Notes: generated by a model not told the origin, from the sequence alone. A stretch of DNA of 64,000 nt from Entomomonas asaccharolytica (GCF_016653615.1 NZ_CP067393.1:2495673-2559672); one strand, 5' to 3'. Positions 7,901 to 19,330 are shown, counted from the stretch's first letter. Program-made: numbers and translations.

Positions 7901-10900
7901 CATGTTGAGTCGATTCGATATTATCGGCAATTAAATAGACTGTGCCATTATGTTGAATACCACTGGCATCATCGGCATTATCTTTGTTTATTTTATGACG
8001 GATCGCTTCAGGTAAATCTTCTATAGACTGAACAACGGTAGTAGCAGGTACATTTTTCCAATGTTTGGTAGTATTATTAATAAATGATCGTAAAGTTACT
8101 GCATTGCTCCCCTGGTTAATTTCTTTTCGTGAATACTGCTGATCTAAATGTAAGTTACCATTTTCATCTAAATACTCTTCACGAATAAAGAAGCCACCCT
8201 CTTTCTGGAAAGTATATTTATCAATTGCTTTTGCTTGCTCCTTGCTGATATTAGCTACAATCCCTTTGATGACTTTACCTCTAGCTGTTATATGTTCAAC
8301 AATTAAAGATTTACCATCACCAGCTAAGTTAATCACTGGTTTATTTTCTGTATTATTATTACTGATAATAAAATTATTATTTTCGTCTAAATAACTTTCA
8401 CGAATGAAATAGCCATTTGGTTTTTTAATTGCATAAGGGTCTATTGCTTGTGCTTGGGTTTTAGTCAACTTAGCAATAACACCTTTTAGCACCTTACCAT
8501 ATTTAGTGGTATGTTCGGCAAAAATAGGATTATTATCTTCATCAAACTTTATCACCGACCTAGTATCTATAGAGTCAACAGTAGCTAGTTCTTGTTGTTT
8601 TGCTTTTTCAAAGGCGGCTAACTTCTGCTGCCTTTTAAACTCTTTTTCTTGTTCTTTTCTGGCTTCAGCTTCTTCCTTAGTTTCTCTAGTGCGTTTGAGA
8701 ATGTCGATATGTTCTATTCGATCAAATAATTCATTGATGGTTTTAGTTCTTGTTAAATCAATATTGGTAGTACCTTGATCTAAGGTATTATTATCAATGA
8801 TTAAAACTTGTGTCACCACACCAGTACCAGCTTTTTCAAAAGTGATACTAGGTAATAGTATTTTTGCCACAATATTAATATTACTGGCTTCTTTGGATTC
8901 TAAGAATTTATCGAAACGTTTATCAAATTGTCCAATTGGCACAATTGCTACAACACGACCATTAGGTTTTAAATGATGGATAGCTTTTTGTAAATGCTCC
9001 ATTGCCGTTTTACCCCCTGCGCCATAGGGAGGATTCATAACAATAGCATCATATTTATTGACTATATTATGGTTTTCAAAACGGTCATTGATTATTGCTG
9101 CATCAGCATTACTTAAACCAATTCTTTGCGATAAATTATAACTAGGCTCAATCGCTGTAATTTTTGCCCCTTCAGGTATAAAACGAGCAATTGCGCCATG
9201 ACCAGCCGAAGGCTCTAATGCTTTATCGCCTCGAACAATATCAGCCCATTCAGTTACCTTAAAACCAACAGGTTCAGGCGTGGCATAGTAATCTAAACCT
9301 TCTCTTTGATCTCTTCGTTTGGCATTTTTCTGTTGTCCATAATAATACGTTTTGGCTGCCTCGAAAGGACTAATCGCACTAGATTTAGCAAGCTGTTGAT
9401 CATACTCTTTACCACCAGTTCCATCTAAATCACTAACTTCTATATCTGAGGCATTGGCATAGGCATCTAAGAAGGATTTTTTTAAAGCTCTGGCTTCTCT
9501 ACCTAATGCAAGGTTTTCTGCTGTACCTGATCTTTCTGCTACCTTGTGGGTAAATGCGCTAGATTCCCAACCAGTACCTGTTGTAAAGTACCTAAAAATT
9601 GCATCAGATGCTTGGCCTGTACGGTAAATACGTCCTTCTATTTGAGTAGCTTTAACGGGTCTTGTAGGCATACCCAAGTTAATAAGTACACGCTTATGTA
9701 GGCTAGTAGTATCATGCATACTAGAGCCTTCACGGGCAGCATCAGATTGTGCTATTAGTAAATCATAGCCTGAATTATCATCATTAAATTTTGCTAAATT
9801 TGTTCTACGCTGTTTTTTTGTCAACGTGCCATTGACAAATAGCACCTTGTCAAAATCTCTACTAAATCTATCAATAGGTGATATCAAATCAGAAAAATCA
9901 GCTTTAAATTCTGGCCTTGCTAGAATTGCCGCTATTTTTTTTCTATGACTACTATCTTTAATACGGCTTAACATCAGTTCATAGGGATTCCAAGCACCTC
10001 CCTTGTTAAAGTCATGAAATACTACAATCTTTCGACCTAATGCTAAATTTTGCTTGATATAATCTACTGAATGTTTAGCTTTGATAGCTTCCAACAAGTA
10101 CATTCTTTCATGATGTGGAAATAAATCATATAAGCTAGGTATATTTCTTAAAGTTTTATCTTTTTGTTGAGCTTCAGATATTGCTGCAAAAGCTAAATCT
10201 AGTTTTGTACCTGCTGCATCTTCTGTATAGAAGAATTTACGATCATAATCATAAGGAATATCTAAGCGTCTACCTGATAAAGCTCCACTAGCCTGTAACT
10301 TTTCATTAAATTGTTGTTCCATTAACTCATTATTAACATTACCATCTGGTCTTGTTAATTTGTTATAGCGCATTCTATAGCCAAAGTTTTCCATGAAAAA
10401 TCTTTCTCTAGCATTACCTGAATTATAACCACCTGTATCAGAGTCTGGTATAGTTGAATAATCGAACAAATAGCCTTCGGCATAGTCAACACTTTTTACA
10501 TAAGAGAAAGGTGTTGCTGAGAGCATTACTACTTTTGACTTCGGTCTTTTATCAAAAATGGCATTAGCTTCTTCTTCTTTTAATCGCCATTTTTTATGTA
10601 ACTTATCTATTTTATTCCTTAGTCCTTCGATAGCTACCTTGTCTTTTTCAGAATCTAATTTTTCTATTTTGTCATATAGATTATCAACATTATCACTATA
10701 CTCTTTGTATTCAGTATCAAAATAGGATTCAGCAAAATAGTGTTTGCCTCTCTTATGTCCAGTGAGTAATCTAAGTTTATTTAGATAGTTGGTATTACCT
10801 CCATTTTCTTCACTGGATAAGTAGTGACTTTCATCAGCAACAATTAAGTCATTAGCTCGCTTAGTAATAGCATCATTTAGACCAAAATTGGCATAAGTTG

Positions 10901-13900
10901 TAACTACTACCCCTTCACCGCCACTATCAGTAATACCTGTTAGTTGTCTAGCAGAAACATCTAATTTATTTTTTAGAAAATCTAACCAATCTCCAGCAAT
11001 ACTATTATTAGGCACTACTATAATAATGTTATTTTTACCAGCACTAACAAAACGTCTAACTACCCCTGATCCTGTACCTGTTTTACCAGTACCAGTACCA
11101 TTGGTAAACATCATTCCATTTTTTTTATCTTTATAAAAACGTTTTTCAGCTTTGTAAACATCGTCTATTTGAGCATCGAAAAGAACAGGTAATGCTTTTT
11201 CTATATTATCTTTATCAGCAAAATTAGTTGTTATTGTTTTATTAGCTTCTAATTGCCTTGCATATAAGGCTTCTGCATCTCGCTGTCTACTATCTTCAAT
11301 AATTTCTGTTGTTCTTGCTGACTCAACATCTTGTCGTAGGTCGCTATCGCTACTAACTCTGCTTTGCTCGCTATCTCTGGTAGTGGACTCCGTAGTTCTA
11401 CTTGCTGGGTTTTCTCGATATATTCTGCTATCGTTAGGCTCTCCATTAGTAATGGCATCAGTGTTTGGTAACTGGTTATCACTGATTGGCTGTCTGGATA
11501 CTCTCTTTCCAACTGGTTCGCTTGCTGTTCCAGTGCTTTGTCTAGTTCCTGTTGATTCATCTGAAATAGTTTCTTGTACAATGGTGTTTCCAACTCCACT
11601 GTTTTCGCTATCTCGTTCCATAGATATGCTGGCATCTGATACATCTATATTTCCCTCTCTAAGGTCTTGGGCAAACCGCATAATGTGTGGTTTAATACCT
11701 GTTCCAAAATTATCTAATATTGCCCTAATAAAGTCACGTAAGTTTTTACCTGCACTCTGGAAATCCTTTAACATAGCGACAAAGTGTGGCTTTGCTTTGT
11801 TATAGGTTTGCTCATCAAAAGTTAAGCCACTAGATAACTTACCTTTACCACCAAATAATTCTACTAATCCTTTTACAGCATTTTTACCAGCACTAGTTAG
11901 GTCAACACCAATATCTTTAGCAATACGCGAGGCTGTTCTATCAACAGACTGCTTATTATTAGTATCTGATCTTTCTGCTTTGGATACTGTACGTTTAGTA
12001 GTAGCTTGTTTTTTCTTAACACGTTGTTTACGTTCTTTAAGTGGCTTGTCTGTTTCTACTGCTTTAGTTTCGTTAGCTATCTCATCAAATAAAGCACTAA
12101 GATCATTTTCTGATATATTAACCAACTCATCCGTTAAAGTATTGTTTTGCTCAATAGAAGCATTTTTTTTGCTCTCAGATATTTTTTTTACTTTATTAGT
12201 ATTTTTTGTACTGTCATTAATAGCAAGTGCTTGCTGACCATTAGCAGCAGCAATATCAATATCACGATCTGATCCAGTTAATTGAAAGTTGTTAAGATCA
12301 TTATCTGCTTGTTGTTTTTGTTGCTGTTGTTTTGTTTCATTAGCTAATTTTTGCTCTTTAACTAATCTAGCTTCTAGCTCCTGCCTAAGTGATTGTTCAG
12401 TCTGTTGCTGTAGATTAAAGTTAGTTATTTCTTGTTGGTTGCTAGTTGTTCTTTCAACTTCTGAAGTTGTTGTTCCTTCAGTTTGATTAACTCGCTGATC
12501 GTATTGCCGTAACTGGTCGTTAATTCTGGTTGAATCGGCTTCTGTGACTGGTTCACCTTCGAGGATGGTTGTTTGTCTTTGGAGTTCATTGAGTTGTTCC
12601 TCTAGTTGTATAAAGTAGTTGCTGGCATTTTCATCATAGAAACGTGCCTGTTGTTCAGCTTCTACGCCATACTGTTCACGTATGATACTATATTCTTCTT
12701 CTCGTAGCGCATTATCTTGTTCTAGCTTATTTAATAGGTCTTGCTCATACTGCTGTAAATAAGCCATTTCAGAGTTAAGGGCATAATGTTTTTTTCTACC
12801 TGCTAGCTCATCTGCTATTGCTTGTTGAAGCCATCTAACACCATCATTATTATTTATTTCATTAGGTGGTATATAACCTTCATCAGCTAATCTTCTGGCA
12901 ACATCATCTATACTAGTACCCTTTTTATTACTCCAGAGATAGCCAACACCTACTATAGATTTATTACCTACGGTGTCACCTGTAGTATCTAATTTATAAT
13001 CAGGTGAAATACCTCCTAATTTGATAATAGCATCGGTAAGAGTATCTTTTTCAGGATTGATTTTACGTCTTTTAAGCTGTTTTTGCTTTTTGTCATATTG
13101 AGCTTGGTAGTTTTTTAGTTCTGCTTCAGTTAATAAGTTATCATTAGTAGGCAGTTGATTAGGCTGCGCCATTTTCTCTTGATTAACTTGATTAATCGCT
13201 TTAACCGCTTGAATATAGTTACTTCCTGTATATTCCATTAGTTGTTTTGTACTAATATTGTCATACTGCCGAGCAATATCTTTTAATTGGTTTAAAGTTA
13301 CTTCTTTAGCTTTACTATTTGGCTCATACTGTTTTGGAAGATTAACATGTTGATCTAGTTGTGAAGTAACTTGATTAGTAGAAGGCAGTAATTGGTTAAT
13401 TTCACTCGTTGGAGTAGTAGGATATTGGTTGGTTACATTATCTACTACGGGAGATTGCAAATTTTGTTGTTGTCCAAGTCCACCAGCCCATAAAGCTTTG
13501 GTAATTGTACCACTAGGTTTACTAGGTTCTGGCATACCGTAGAAATCAGCTTGTTTATTTAAACCTTCAATCACAGGATCATACTGATTAGATAAGTTAG
13601 GATTAAAATTAGCTGACTGTGGATTATTAGGGTTATCAAAACCTATCTGTGCTGGAGGTGGTGGTTGATAGTCTGTACCCTGATAAATAATATCTGGTGC
13701 AGGTTGTAATCCTTCATAGCCTAGTTTTGGTGTTGCATCATAGCCTAACTTTAATAGTTCTTTACTGGTAGTAGGTGATTGTTGTTCTGGTCTACTGTGT
13801 CTACTATGCGCTAAGTTTGCACCTGCCCCCATAAAACCACCTGCTAATAAACCTGTGGCTGCGGCTTCAGGTACACTTTCTAATAGTGGTTTATCTTGAG

Positions 13901-14708
13901 CATAATTTTGCCACATTTGTTCCGTAGCTGATTGAGGTAGTTCTTGAAATGCACCTTCGGAGATAGCACCTTTAATAATATTACTAAAGGTCTTTTGGCT
14001 TAGTCCTTTGGGTAACTGACTACCACCTGCTAATAACGTTTGTGGATCTAAAATACCTATTTTTTGTGCTAATCGACCACCACCATAACCTATTAAACCT
14101 GTAGTTAAACCTGAAGCAGCAGAGGCTAAACTTTGCTTACCTGTTAATAAGTTATCTGGATTTTCTTGCCTAATTTGTTCTGCTGTTTGTCCTGCACCTA
14201 CTAAACCTTCACCTATTGCACCTCTAGCAACAGGATTATTAGCTAATACCCCTGCTTTACCTAATAACCTTGCATAAGCACCACCACCTAACATGGAGGG
14301 TGCAGACTCCAGAACTGTACCTACAAGAGTAGAAGGATTTTTTAACATAGCCGTAGCCGTATCAATAAATCCATCTGCTTTTTCTACTTCTTGATTAGCT
14401 TGTTGCCTTGCAGTAGAGTAATTATTACTCAATACTTCCTTAGTACGCTTGGGATCATAACCTACATAATCTTGTAATAATTTCCCTACTCTACCTCCTG
14501 TGGCTAAATTACCCAGTCCGACTACAGCTTCACCTGTACCTACTACACCTTTAGCTAAATCTAAACCAGCATCACCAACACGGCCTAATATGCTTGAGTT
14601 ATTTTCTTGAGTTGGTGTTAAATCAATATTATATCGTTGAGCAAACTCTTCAACGGTTGGTTTTCTCTTTTTTTGATTCCCAATAGGTAATAAATCATAA
14701 TTTGCCAT
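4917..14708 (-). CDS. Giant polyvalent protein: SNF2-like helicase, DNA methylase, zincin-like motif, LPD38 (three apparent frameshifts)
   Basis: About 3,264 residues when three single-base losses are restored: T-run 5808-5811, A-run 5927-5932 and T-run 6424-6428. The prophage 2 copy has one more base at each. N-terminal ~60-320: Gly/Ala-rich, as in ejected virion proteins. ~430-1150: Gln-rich, low-complexity linkers. ~1165-1720: superfamily 2 helicase with Walker A GTGTGKTGTG (~1200), DESH (~1290), SATPF (~1398) and EGRIYRTGQ (~1690). ~1810-1960: N6-adenine methylase with EPSAGHGA and NPPY (~1890). ~2265: HEILGH, a zincin-like motif. The C-terminal ~520 residues resemble LPD38. Similar giant proteins (DarB-like, Bcep22-like gp75) enter the cell with the phage DNA and protect it from restriction. 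Start: ATG with AGG seven bases upstream and promoter box copy 2 at -31. Confidence 0.8.
11249..11644 (-). CDS. Possible nested gene inside the giant gene (alternate frame)
   Basis: A 131-codon frame lies on the same strand as the giant gene but in a different frame. Its ATG has GAGGG eight bases upstream. The product looks like an ordinary folded, helical protein (MYQMPAYLWNEIAKTVELE; later LMPLLMESLTIAEYIEKTQQ), whereas the giant protein's own frame here is a Ser/Thr/Arg-rich, disordered-looking linker just before the helicase. The local base composition is less A/T-rich, and a long open frame also exists on the other strand here, so chance is not excluded. No family is recognised. Confidence 0.35.
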   Translation of the reverse strand: MYQMPAYLWNEIAKTVELETPLYKKLFQMNQQELDKALEQQANQLEREYPDSQSVITSYQTLMPLLMESLTIAEYIEKTQQVELRSPLPEIASKAELVAIATYDKMLSQQEQQKLLKIVDSEMQKPYMQGN

Positions 14709-14738
14709 AACTAAACCTGCTAATCTTATTTAAATAGC

Positions 14739-14766
14739 AAGTTATGTCCCTTTTGGGTGTTGTCAA
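14739..14766 (-). promoter_or_regulatory. 28-bp conserved promoter-like box, copy 2
   Basis: Same box (TTGACA ... GGGACATAAC) on the minus strand, ending about 30 bp before the start codon of the giant gene. The inner A/T segment differs most from the other copies, while the ends are kept. Confidence 0.7.
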
Positions 14767-14831
14767 TTATTTTTATATTTTCTAATCAATAAAATCACTT
14801 GATATGATTTATAATTATGTATTTGCTGAGA

Positions 14832-15473
14832 TCACTTCACTACATGAATACTTTGTTCCGCTACAGGTATTTCGATAACCTTATTATTTGTCATTTTGCT
14901 TTCAATAGCTCTTCTTACAATATATTTAATATCATCATTAGTATGATCAGGAGTAATTTCAACATATCCAACTCCTGCTTTACGTAAAGCTTCTTTTTTT
15001 ATGGCATCCCTCAGTGCAGCACTGCTCTGATAGTGACCCTCTCCCTGATATTCAACAGCTAAAATAGGATTACCAGCACCATCAATAATTAATATATCGA
15101 CACGTTTTGTATTTATACAACGATATGCATAACGAGTTTCACTGGATAAAATTTCTCCAAGACTCACTTGGGCAAATACTCTGTAATATTTGAACTCTTT
15201 AATTACTCCTTTTTCAATTACGTTAAAAACTCTATATTCCTGACGACCCATAATTTTTTGAGCAGAAAATGCTATTTTCTCATCAGAGACTATTTTTAAC
15301 TGATCTCGAGGATCACTAATATCAAGGTAAGAACTAGAACGCTGATTTGACTGTTCTCTTACAGGAGGATTCCACTTATTTTTTCTTGAGTATTTTTTAT
15401 TGTGTGGTCTAAGAAAATCTTTTAAGCCTAAAACAATACCTAATGCGATAATTATTGATAAGATGGTAAGCAT
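14832..15473 (-). CDS. DUF2726-like membrane-anchored nuclease-fold protein
   Basis: 213 residues. Residues 2-18 form one hydrophobic anchor (LTILSIIIALGIVLG), followed by a basic linker. Residues ~60-195 match the pattern of DUF2726, a restriction-endonuclease-like fold: KRVDILIIDGAGNPILAVEYQGEGHY carries the D...E.Q core, and KKEALRKAGVGYVEI the following strand. It lies between the giant gene and the 354-residue virion-type gene, and its ~180-bp upstream gap may hold its own promoter. It may be bacterial-type cargo rather than a virion gene. Confidence 0.65.
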   Translation of the reverse strand: MLTILSIIIALGIVLGLKDFLRPHNKKYSRKNKWNPPVREQSNQRSSSYLDISDPRDQLKIVSDEKIAFSAQKIMGRQEYRVFNVIEKGVIKEFKYYRVFAQVSLGEILSSETRYAYRCINTKRVDILIIDGAGNPILAVEYQGEGHYQSSAALRDAIKKEALRKAGVGYVEITPDHTNDDIKYIVRRAIESKMTNNKVIEIPVAEQSIHVVK

Positions 15474-15657
15474 TTAATCTCCCTATAAACAACAAAAACA
15501 GCTAAAATATATTTTTTACTATTTGTTATTGTCTTTATAATGAATTTTTTAACTATCTGTAATTCTATTCGTCATGCTAATGTATAACAAAACATAAAAA
15601 ACTCATGGTATTAGTTAGTTAAACTCAATATAAAAATAATTGCTTTTTATTATGTGA

Positions 15658-16722
15658 TTAAGTACCACTTATTAATTGTTTATGTATTTCCTCTTTTGAT
15701 TTACCTGTACGCTTCGCTATTTCATTAATATAATCTTCTGTATTAGCACTTGCCCAATCAATATTACTAACTTCCTGCCCTGTACTTGGATCAGTCACAA
15801 TGACTCTTTGTTTCTTACTACTATCTGGCATTTCATCAGTAACCACATTGACTGCATTTCTTTGAGCTTTTTGTGCGCCACTAGCTAATAAGTTTCGAGT
15901 TTGTAAGGCTGCTAACCGTTGCTGTGGTGTTGCATTAAAATCTGCTAATAATCTTTCTAAACCACCTACTCGTTCTGCTGATTCGATATTAGACCCTAAT
16001 AATCTTCTGCTTAAAGAATCATTTTGTAACTGGCTATTATCTAAAGCAGCTTGTCTATTGATTTGCCAATTGTCCTTACCTCGGTTATTGAGGCGATCTA
16101 TGGTTTTCTTATTGGCTCTATCTGCTTTTTTACGTTGATAATAACCACCTGTTGTAGAGTCTTCGATAACAGTTGATTGTGTTCCAGCATTATAAGCAGG
16201 AATTTGTGTAGCTGCTGCTGATTGTAAAATATCTCTAACACTAGGAGAATTTTGCCTTATAGAAGGAATAATACCTAGACCACTTGCGTCTTGATTAGGT
16301 ACATTACTATAGGTAGGAACACCATTTATTAATTGTTTAGTAACACCTTGTACACTTGTAGGCTCACTATTTTGTACAGAAGAAGAGGCTGTTCTTGGTA
16401 TAGGACTAACAGCATTTTTACCCAGTGCTTCAAAATCAGATATTTGCCTTGTGGAAGATGACTGAACAGGTGGGATTGATGCTATCTCAGTACCAATCCT
16501 ACTAGCGGAAGGATAATTGTTTGTATAAGGATTCATACCTAATAATTTTCGGAATGAGCCTCTTAGTCCATCTGCTTGATAAGCATAATTTTTAGCTTCA
16601 TTATTCCATTGTTGTAATTGCTCTGGACTAGGTTTTGGTAGATTAGCTGATTGATTTAATAATTGCCTAGTTAGACCTTGATTATTTCGTCTCTGTAGTA
16701 AAGGATCATCAGATAAGGCCAC
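15658..16722 (-). CDS. Putative internal virion / ejection protein
   Basis: 354 residues, rich in Gln, Asn and Ser, predicted to be largely disordered or helical, with no membrane segment. Repeated short motifs such as TRQLLNQ and TKQLING appear in the first 140 residues, and a basic stretch (YYQRKKADRANKKTIDRLNN) lies at ~195-215. It overlaps the 92-residue gene upstream by 14 bases and is read in the same direction as the giant gene, so it probably belongs to the virion-protein operon served by promoter box copy 3. No recognised family; the ejection role is inferred from composition and place. Confidence 0.45.
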   Translation of the reverse strand: MALSDDPLLQRRNNQGLTRQLLNQSANLPKPSPEQLQQWNNEAKNYAYQADGLRGSFRKLLGMNPYTNNYPSASRIGTEIASIPPVQSSSTRQISDFEALGKNAVSPIPRTASSSVQNSEPTSVQGVTKQLINGVPTYSNVPNQDASGLGIIPSIRQNSPSVRDILQSAAATQIPAYNAGTQSTVIEDSTTGGYYQRKKADRANKKTIDRLNNRGKDNWQINRQAALDNSQLQNDSLSRRLLGSNIESAERVGGLERLLADFNATPQQRLAALQTRNLLASGAQKAQRNAVNVVTDEMPDSSKKQRVIVTDPSTGQEVSNIDWASANTEDYINEIAKRTGKSKEEIHKQLISGT

Positions 16723-16987
16723 TGGCGATCTCCTTTAATGTCTCTTCTGCTTCTGTTGAATAACTATATATTCCTGTAGTATCTTTTTTTTCTTTTAATT
16801 TAGCTAAAAAACTCTCAAGTCCATTGATAATATTGTTATTAATATTACCACCAAATTCTATATAAACTTTTTCACCATCTATTACTGAACACAGAAAAAA
16901 TTCTAAATCTTTATCGTTTAAACAAATTTCTGCATTTTGCGCTGCCTCCAGTGCAAAGGCAAAAGCTGTACCGTGTTTAGTTGCCAT
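16709..16987 (-). CDS. Small phage protein of unknown function
   Basis: 92 residues, acidic, compact alpha/beta appearance. First gene after promoter box copy 3 (17021-17048), overlapping the 354-residue gene by 14 bases, which implies coupled translation. It could be a head or tail accessory factor or a chaperone for the protein downstream. No family recognised. Confidence 0.55.
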   Translation of the reverse strand: MATKHGTAFAFALEAAQNAEICLNDKDLEFFLCSVIDGEKVYIEFGGNINNNIINGLESFLAKLKEKKDTTGIYSYSTEAEETLKEIASGLI

Positions 16988-17020
16988 AGTCCTACCTATA
17001 ATATAAATGAATAATAGATA

Positions 17021-17048
17021 AAGCTATGTCCATTTATAAGCTTGTCAA
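17021..17048 (-). promoter_or_regulatory. 28-bp conserved promoter-like box, copy 3
   Basis: Minus-strand TTGACA ... TGGACATAGC, 28 bp with the same spacing as the other copies. It lies 34 bp before the small gene at 16709-16987 and is the rightmost copy in prophage 1. Confidence 0.7.
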
Positions 17049-17264
17049 GTGTTATTTTAAATTACTATAATTAATACTAAACTACCTACCTCTGAAGTTT
17101 AATGCAAATAAAACAAAGCTATAACTATATACTGCTTCTGCTAACACAACTATACAACCCATATGCAAACATACTATGAATAGGTTTCTCATTTTACAAT
17201 AGTTTTTTATACATAATGAGAGTATCGTTAATTAATTTTTTACAAGAATATATAGGAAATTAAA

Positions 17265-18083
17265 ATGCTAAAAGGTAATGCATTCCATTCTTCCATCATT
17301 AAAAAACAACAACAAAACCGTGAAGCATTTATAGAACATAGTAATGCTACTACCCTAATAAAAAAACGCGAAAATCTATGGTGCTATTTTAATTGGTTTT
17401 ACTTTAATTTAGATCCACAAAATAATATGGAACTTATCTTATCAAAATGTGAAGATGGCTCTAATAAGGTTCGCTCATTTCCGCCTGAAAAAGTAAGAGT
17501 AGACCGACTATTTATTAATTTTTTGTTTGGTGAAGAAAATACATATGACCAAATTATCTGTGGTAATTATATACAAGCTGCTAACTTAGTAAGACAAGAA
17601 TTAGAAATATTAGCATCTATGAGAGAAGAGAGTAAAAATGCAAATAGAAAGAAACCTCCAAATATTAGACCAACAGATAAACTTAATATTTTTTATGGAA
17701 CACTATCAGAAGCAGCCCATGTTAGAAATGAAAAATTAAGACATGCTATAGGAACAAAAGACTTTAAACGTACACCTACAGGAGTATCATTAACACCACC
17801 TTTTGATATAAATATGTCAGTTGCCTTATTAAATTTACATCTTTTGATATCAAATCAACTACTTTTAGATTTTATAAAAAATGCACAAAAACTTTATAGT
17901 GAAATCATAAATAATAAAAAAATAATAGAAAATATAAAGATGTTTGAAAAGGAACTATCTGATGACTATGAAGAATCAACTCAAAATTTAAATATTTTAA
18001 TAGAAAAAATTAACGATAATAGGACATCTTTTGATAAACAATGGGATGCTATATGTAATTTTTTTGATTCTAATCATTCGTAA
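17265..18083 (+). CDS. Hypothetical cargo protein (plus strand)
   Basis: 272 residues, hydrophilic and helical with a C-terminal coiled-coil-like region (~205-265). A central AAHVRNEKLRHAIGTKDFK stretch resembles the RNxxxH-like signatures seen in HEPN-type RNases and abortive-infection proteins, but the match is loose. It is read against the phage late direction and converges with the PIN-domain gene at 18197-19330. The pair lies between the virion operon and the recombination genes, so it is probably lysogen-expressed cargo. Defence function is inference. Confidence 0.55.
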   Translation: MLKGNAFHSSIIKKQQQNREAFIEHSNATTLIKKRENLWCYFNWFYFNLDPQNNMELILSKCEDGSNKVRSFPPEKVRVDRLFINFLFGEENTYDQIICGNYIQAANLVRQELEILASMREESKNANRKKPPNIRPTDKLNIFYGTLSEAAHVRNEKLRHAIGTKDFKRTPTGVSLTPPFDINMSVALLNLHLLISNQLLLDFIKNAQKLYSEIINNKKIIENIKMFEKELSDDYEESTQNLNILIEKINDNRTSFDKQWDAICNFFDSNHS

Positions 18084-18147
18084 ATTAAATCTATATCTCT
18101 CAATGTATACATGAAACATGCCTTAAAATACTTATAGATATCCTAAA

Positions 18148-18198
18148 AGCTAGCAGTTAACCAACAGATTTAAGATATTAATTGGTTGACAACTAGCT
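18148..18198. terminator. Inverted repeat between convergent cargo genes
   Basis: 17-base arms (18148-18164 and 18182-18198) with three mismatches and a 17-base loop; the right arm overlaps the stop of the PIN gene. It probably serves as a bidirectional terminator. There is no long T-run. Confidence 0.45.
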
Positions 18199-19330
18199 AA
18201 TCATATTCAAGCTCTAGCGACCCAAAATTAACTGTGCTTGGTCTATCCAAAATTTCTATATCTGTAAGTTCTAAGTTGTCTAGGGATTGCTCTGTATTTA
18301 TTTTCCCCTCAAAAGTAAGTAATATATCAGTATCGAAATCAGTTTCAACTTCTGGGTTACAAGAACCTAGATTAAAATTACCTTTATCGATTGGGTCATA
18401 AACAAATAAAGAAAAAATTCCCTCTGCACCAACTACTATATTTATATTAGCTTTAACAACAAGTAAATCACTATCTGTCTGAATGACTTGACAATCATTT
18501 GTATTATAAGTAAACGACTTAAACCATGTTGTGAGTTGCTCTGACTCCCAATAAAAATTAGACTCGGCCTCTGGTTCTACTGAAAAATCTTCTAATTTTG
18601 CAATTAGATAATCCTCTATCTCTCCACGCAAAGTACTATCATCATCCTCAATCAACTTTTCAATCTGTACCAATACAACATATGGTGCATTTAAAGTATT
18701 AAGTTTTGATAATACATCTCCCAAATCTTCTGTGTAGTCTATAAACGAAGTTATTTTACAGTAAGAATCCCAATCATTATCGCTTGATATAGCTAATACT
18801 TTGGCATTATTTTCTTCAGCCCACTTCTCAATAGCATATAAAACAATTGCATCAGGAAATTCACTTTTCTTTTTACCTTCTTTAGAGAAGGGAGGGCTGG
18901 ATGAAAAATATTTTTCTAAAATTTTTGTAACATCAACCAATAAGCCACACTCAATAAAAATAGCCCCTGTACTTTCAATGAATTCATCTAACTTCTTTTT
19001 TACTATATTTTTTGCATTTAGATTTTTTTTAAAATCATCTAAGGTTTTTAAAACCTCTTGATTAACTAAAGAGTAGCCTTTAAAGTCATTAATTAATTTA
19101 TCATTCGATTGTATAATTTCGCTTACTTTTTTTTCTAGATGGCTTTTTACTTCATTTAAAATAACATCGGGCATTAATAATTTAATTGGGCTTTTTTTAA
19201 ATTGAGATAATGACTTTAATAATCCTCTATCAAATTTCAAACCATTTTTTTCATAGATGGAAGTATCTATTATTATGGCTTTATATTCATACTGACTTGA
19301 AGATTTCAGATTACTCATTTTATTCTCCAT
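18197..19330 (-). CDS. PIN-domain (DUF4935-like) RNase candidate
   Basis: 377 residues from the ATG at 19330, which has GGAGA eight bases upstream (the open frame extends to 19366). Residues ~18-200 look like a PIN domain: IIIDTSIYE at the start, an acidic FPDAIVLYAIEKWAEE in the middle, and LAISSDNDWDSY at the end. This gives the spaced aspartates that bind metal in PIN nucleases. The C-terminal ~150 residues form a separate acidic domain of unknown type. DUF4935 proteins occur as stand-alone cargo in phages and genomic islands. No small antitoxin gene lies next to it, but the plus-strand gene at 17265 is a possible partner. Confidence 0.65.
   Translation of the reverse strand: MENKMSNLKSSSQYEYKAIIIDTSIYEKNGLKFDRGLLKSLSQFKKSPIKLLMPDVILNEVKSHLEKKVSEIIQSNDKLINDFKGYSLVNQEVLKTLDDFKKNLNAKNIVKKKLDEFIESTGAIFIECGLLVDVTKILEKYFSSSPPFSKEGKKKSEFPDAIVLYAIEKWAEENNAKVLAISSDNDWDSYCKITSFIDYTEDLGDVLSKLNTLNAPYVVLVQIEKLIEDDDSTLRGEIEDYLIAKLEDFSVEPEAESNFYWESEQLTTWFKSFTYNTNDCQVIQTDSDLLVVKANINIVVGAEGIFSLFVYDPIDKGNFNLGSCNPEVETDFDTDILLTFEGKINTEQSLDNLELTDIEILDRPSTVNFGSLELEYD

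Noticed and set aside
11383-11805. 140-codon plus-strand frame inside the giant gene
   Set aside because: No RBS and a Ser/Leu-rich composition typical of an antisense shadow. It shows that this region is simply less rich in stops, which also lowers confidence in the nested gene.
12250-12500. Repeat array in the Gln-rich part of the giant gene
   Set aside because: Triplet-like CAA/CAG runs reflect low-complexity protein coding, not a regular DNA repeat or CRISPR array.
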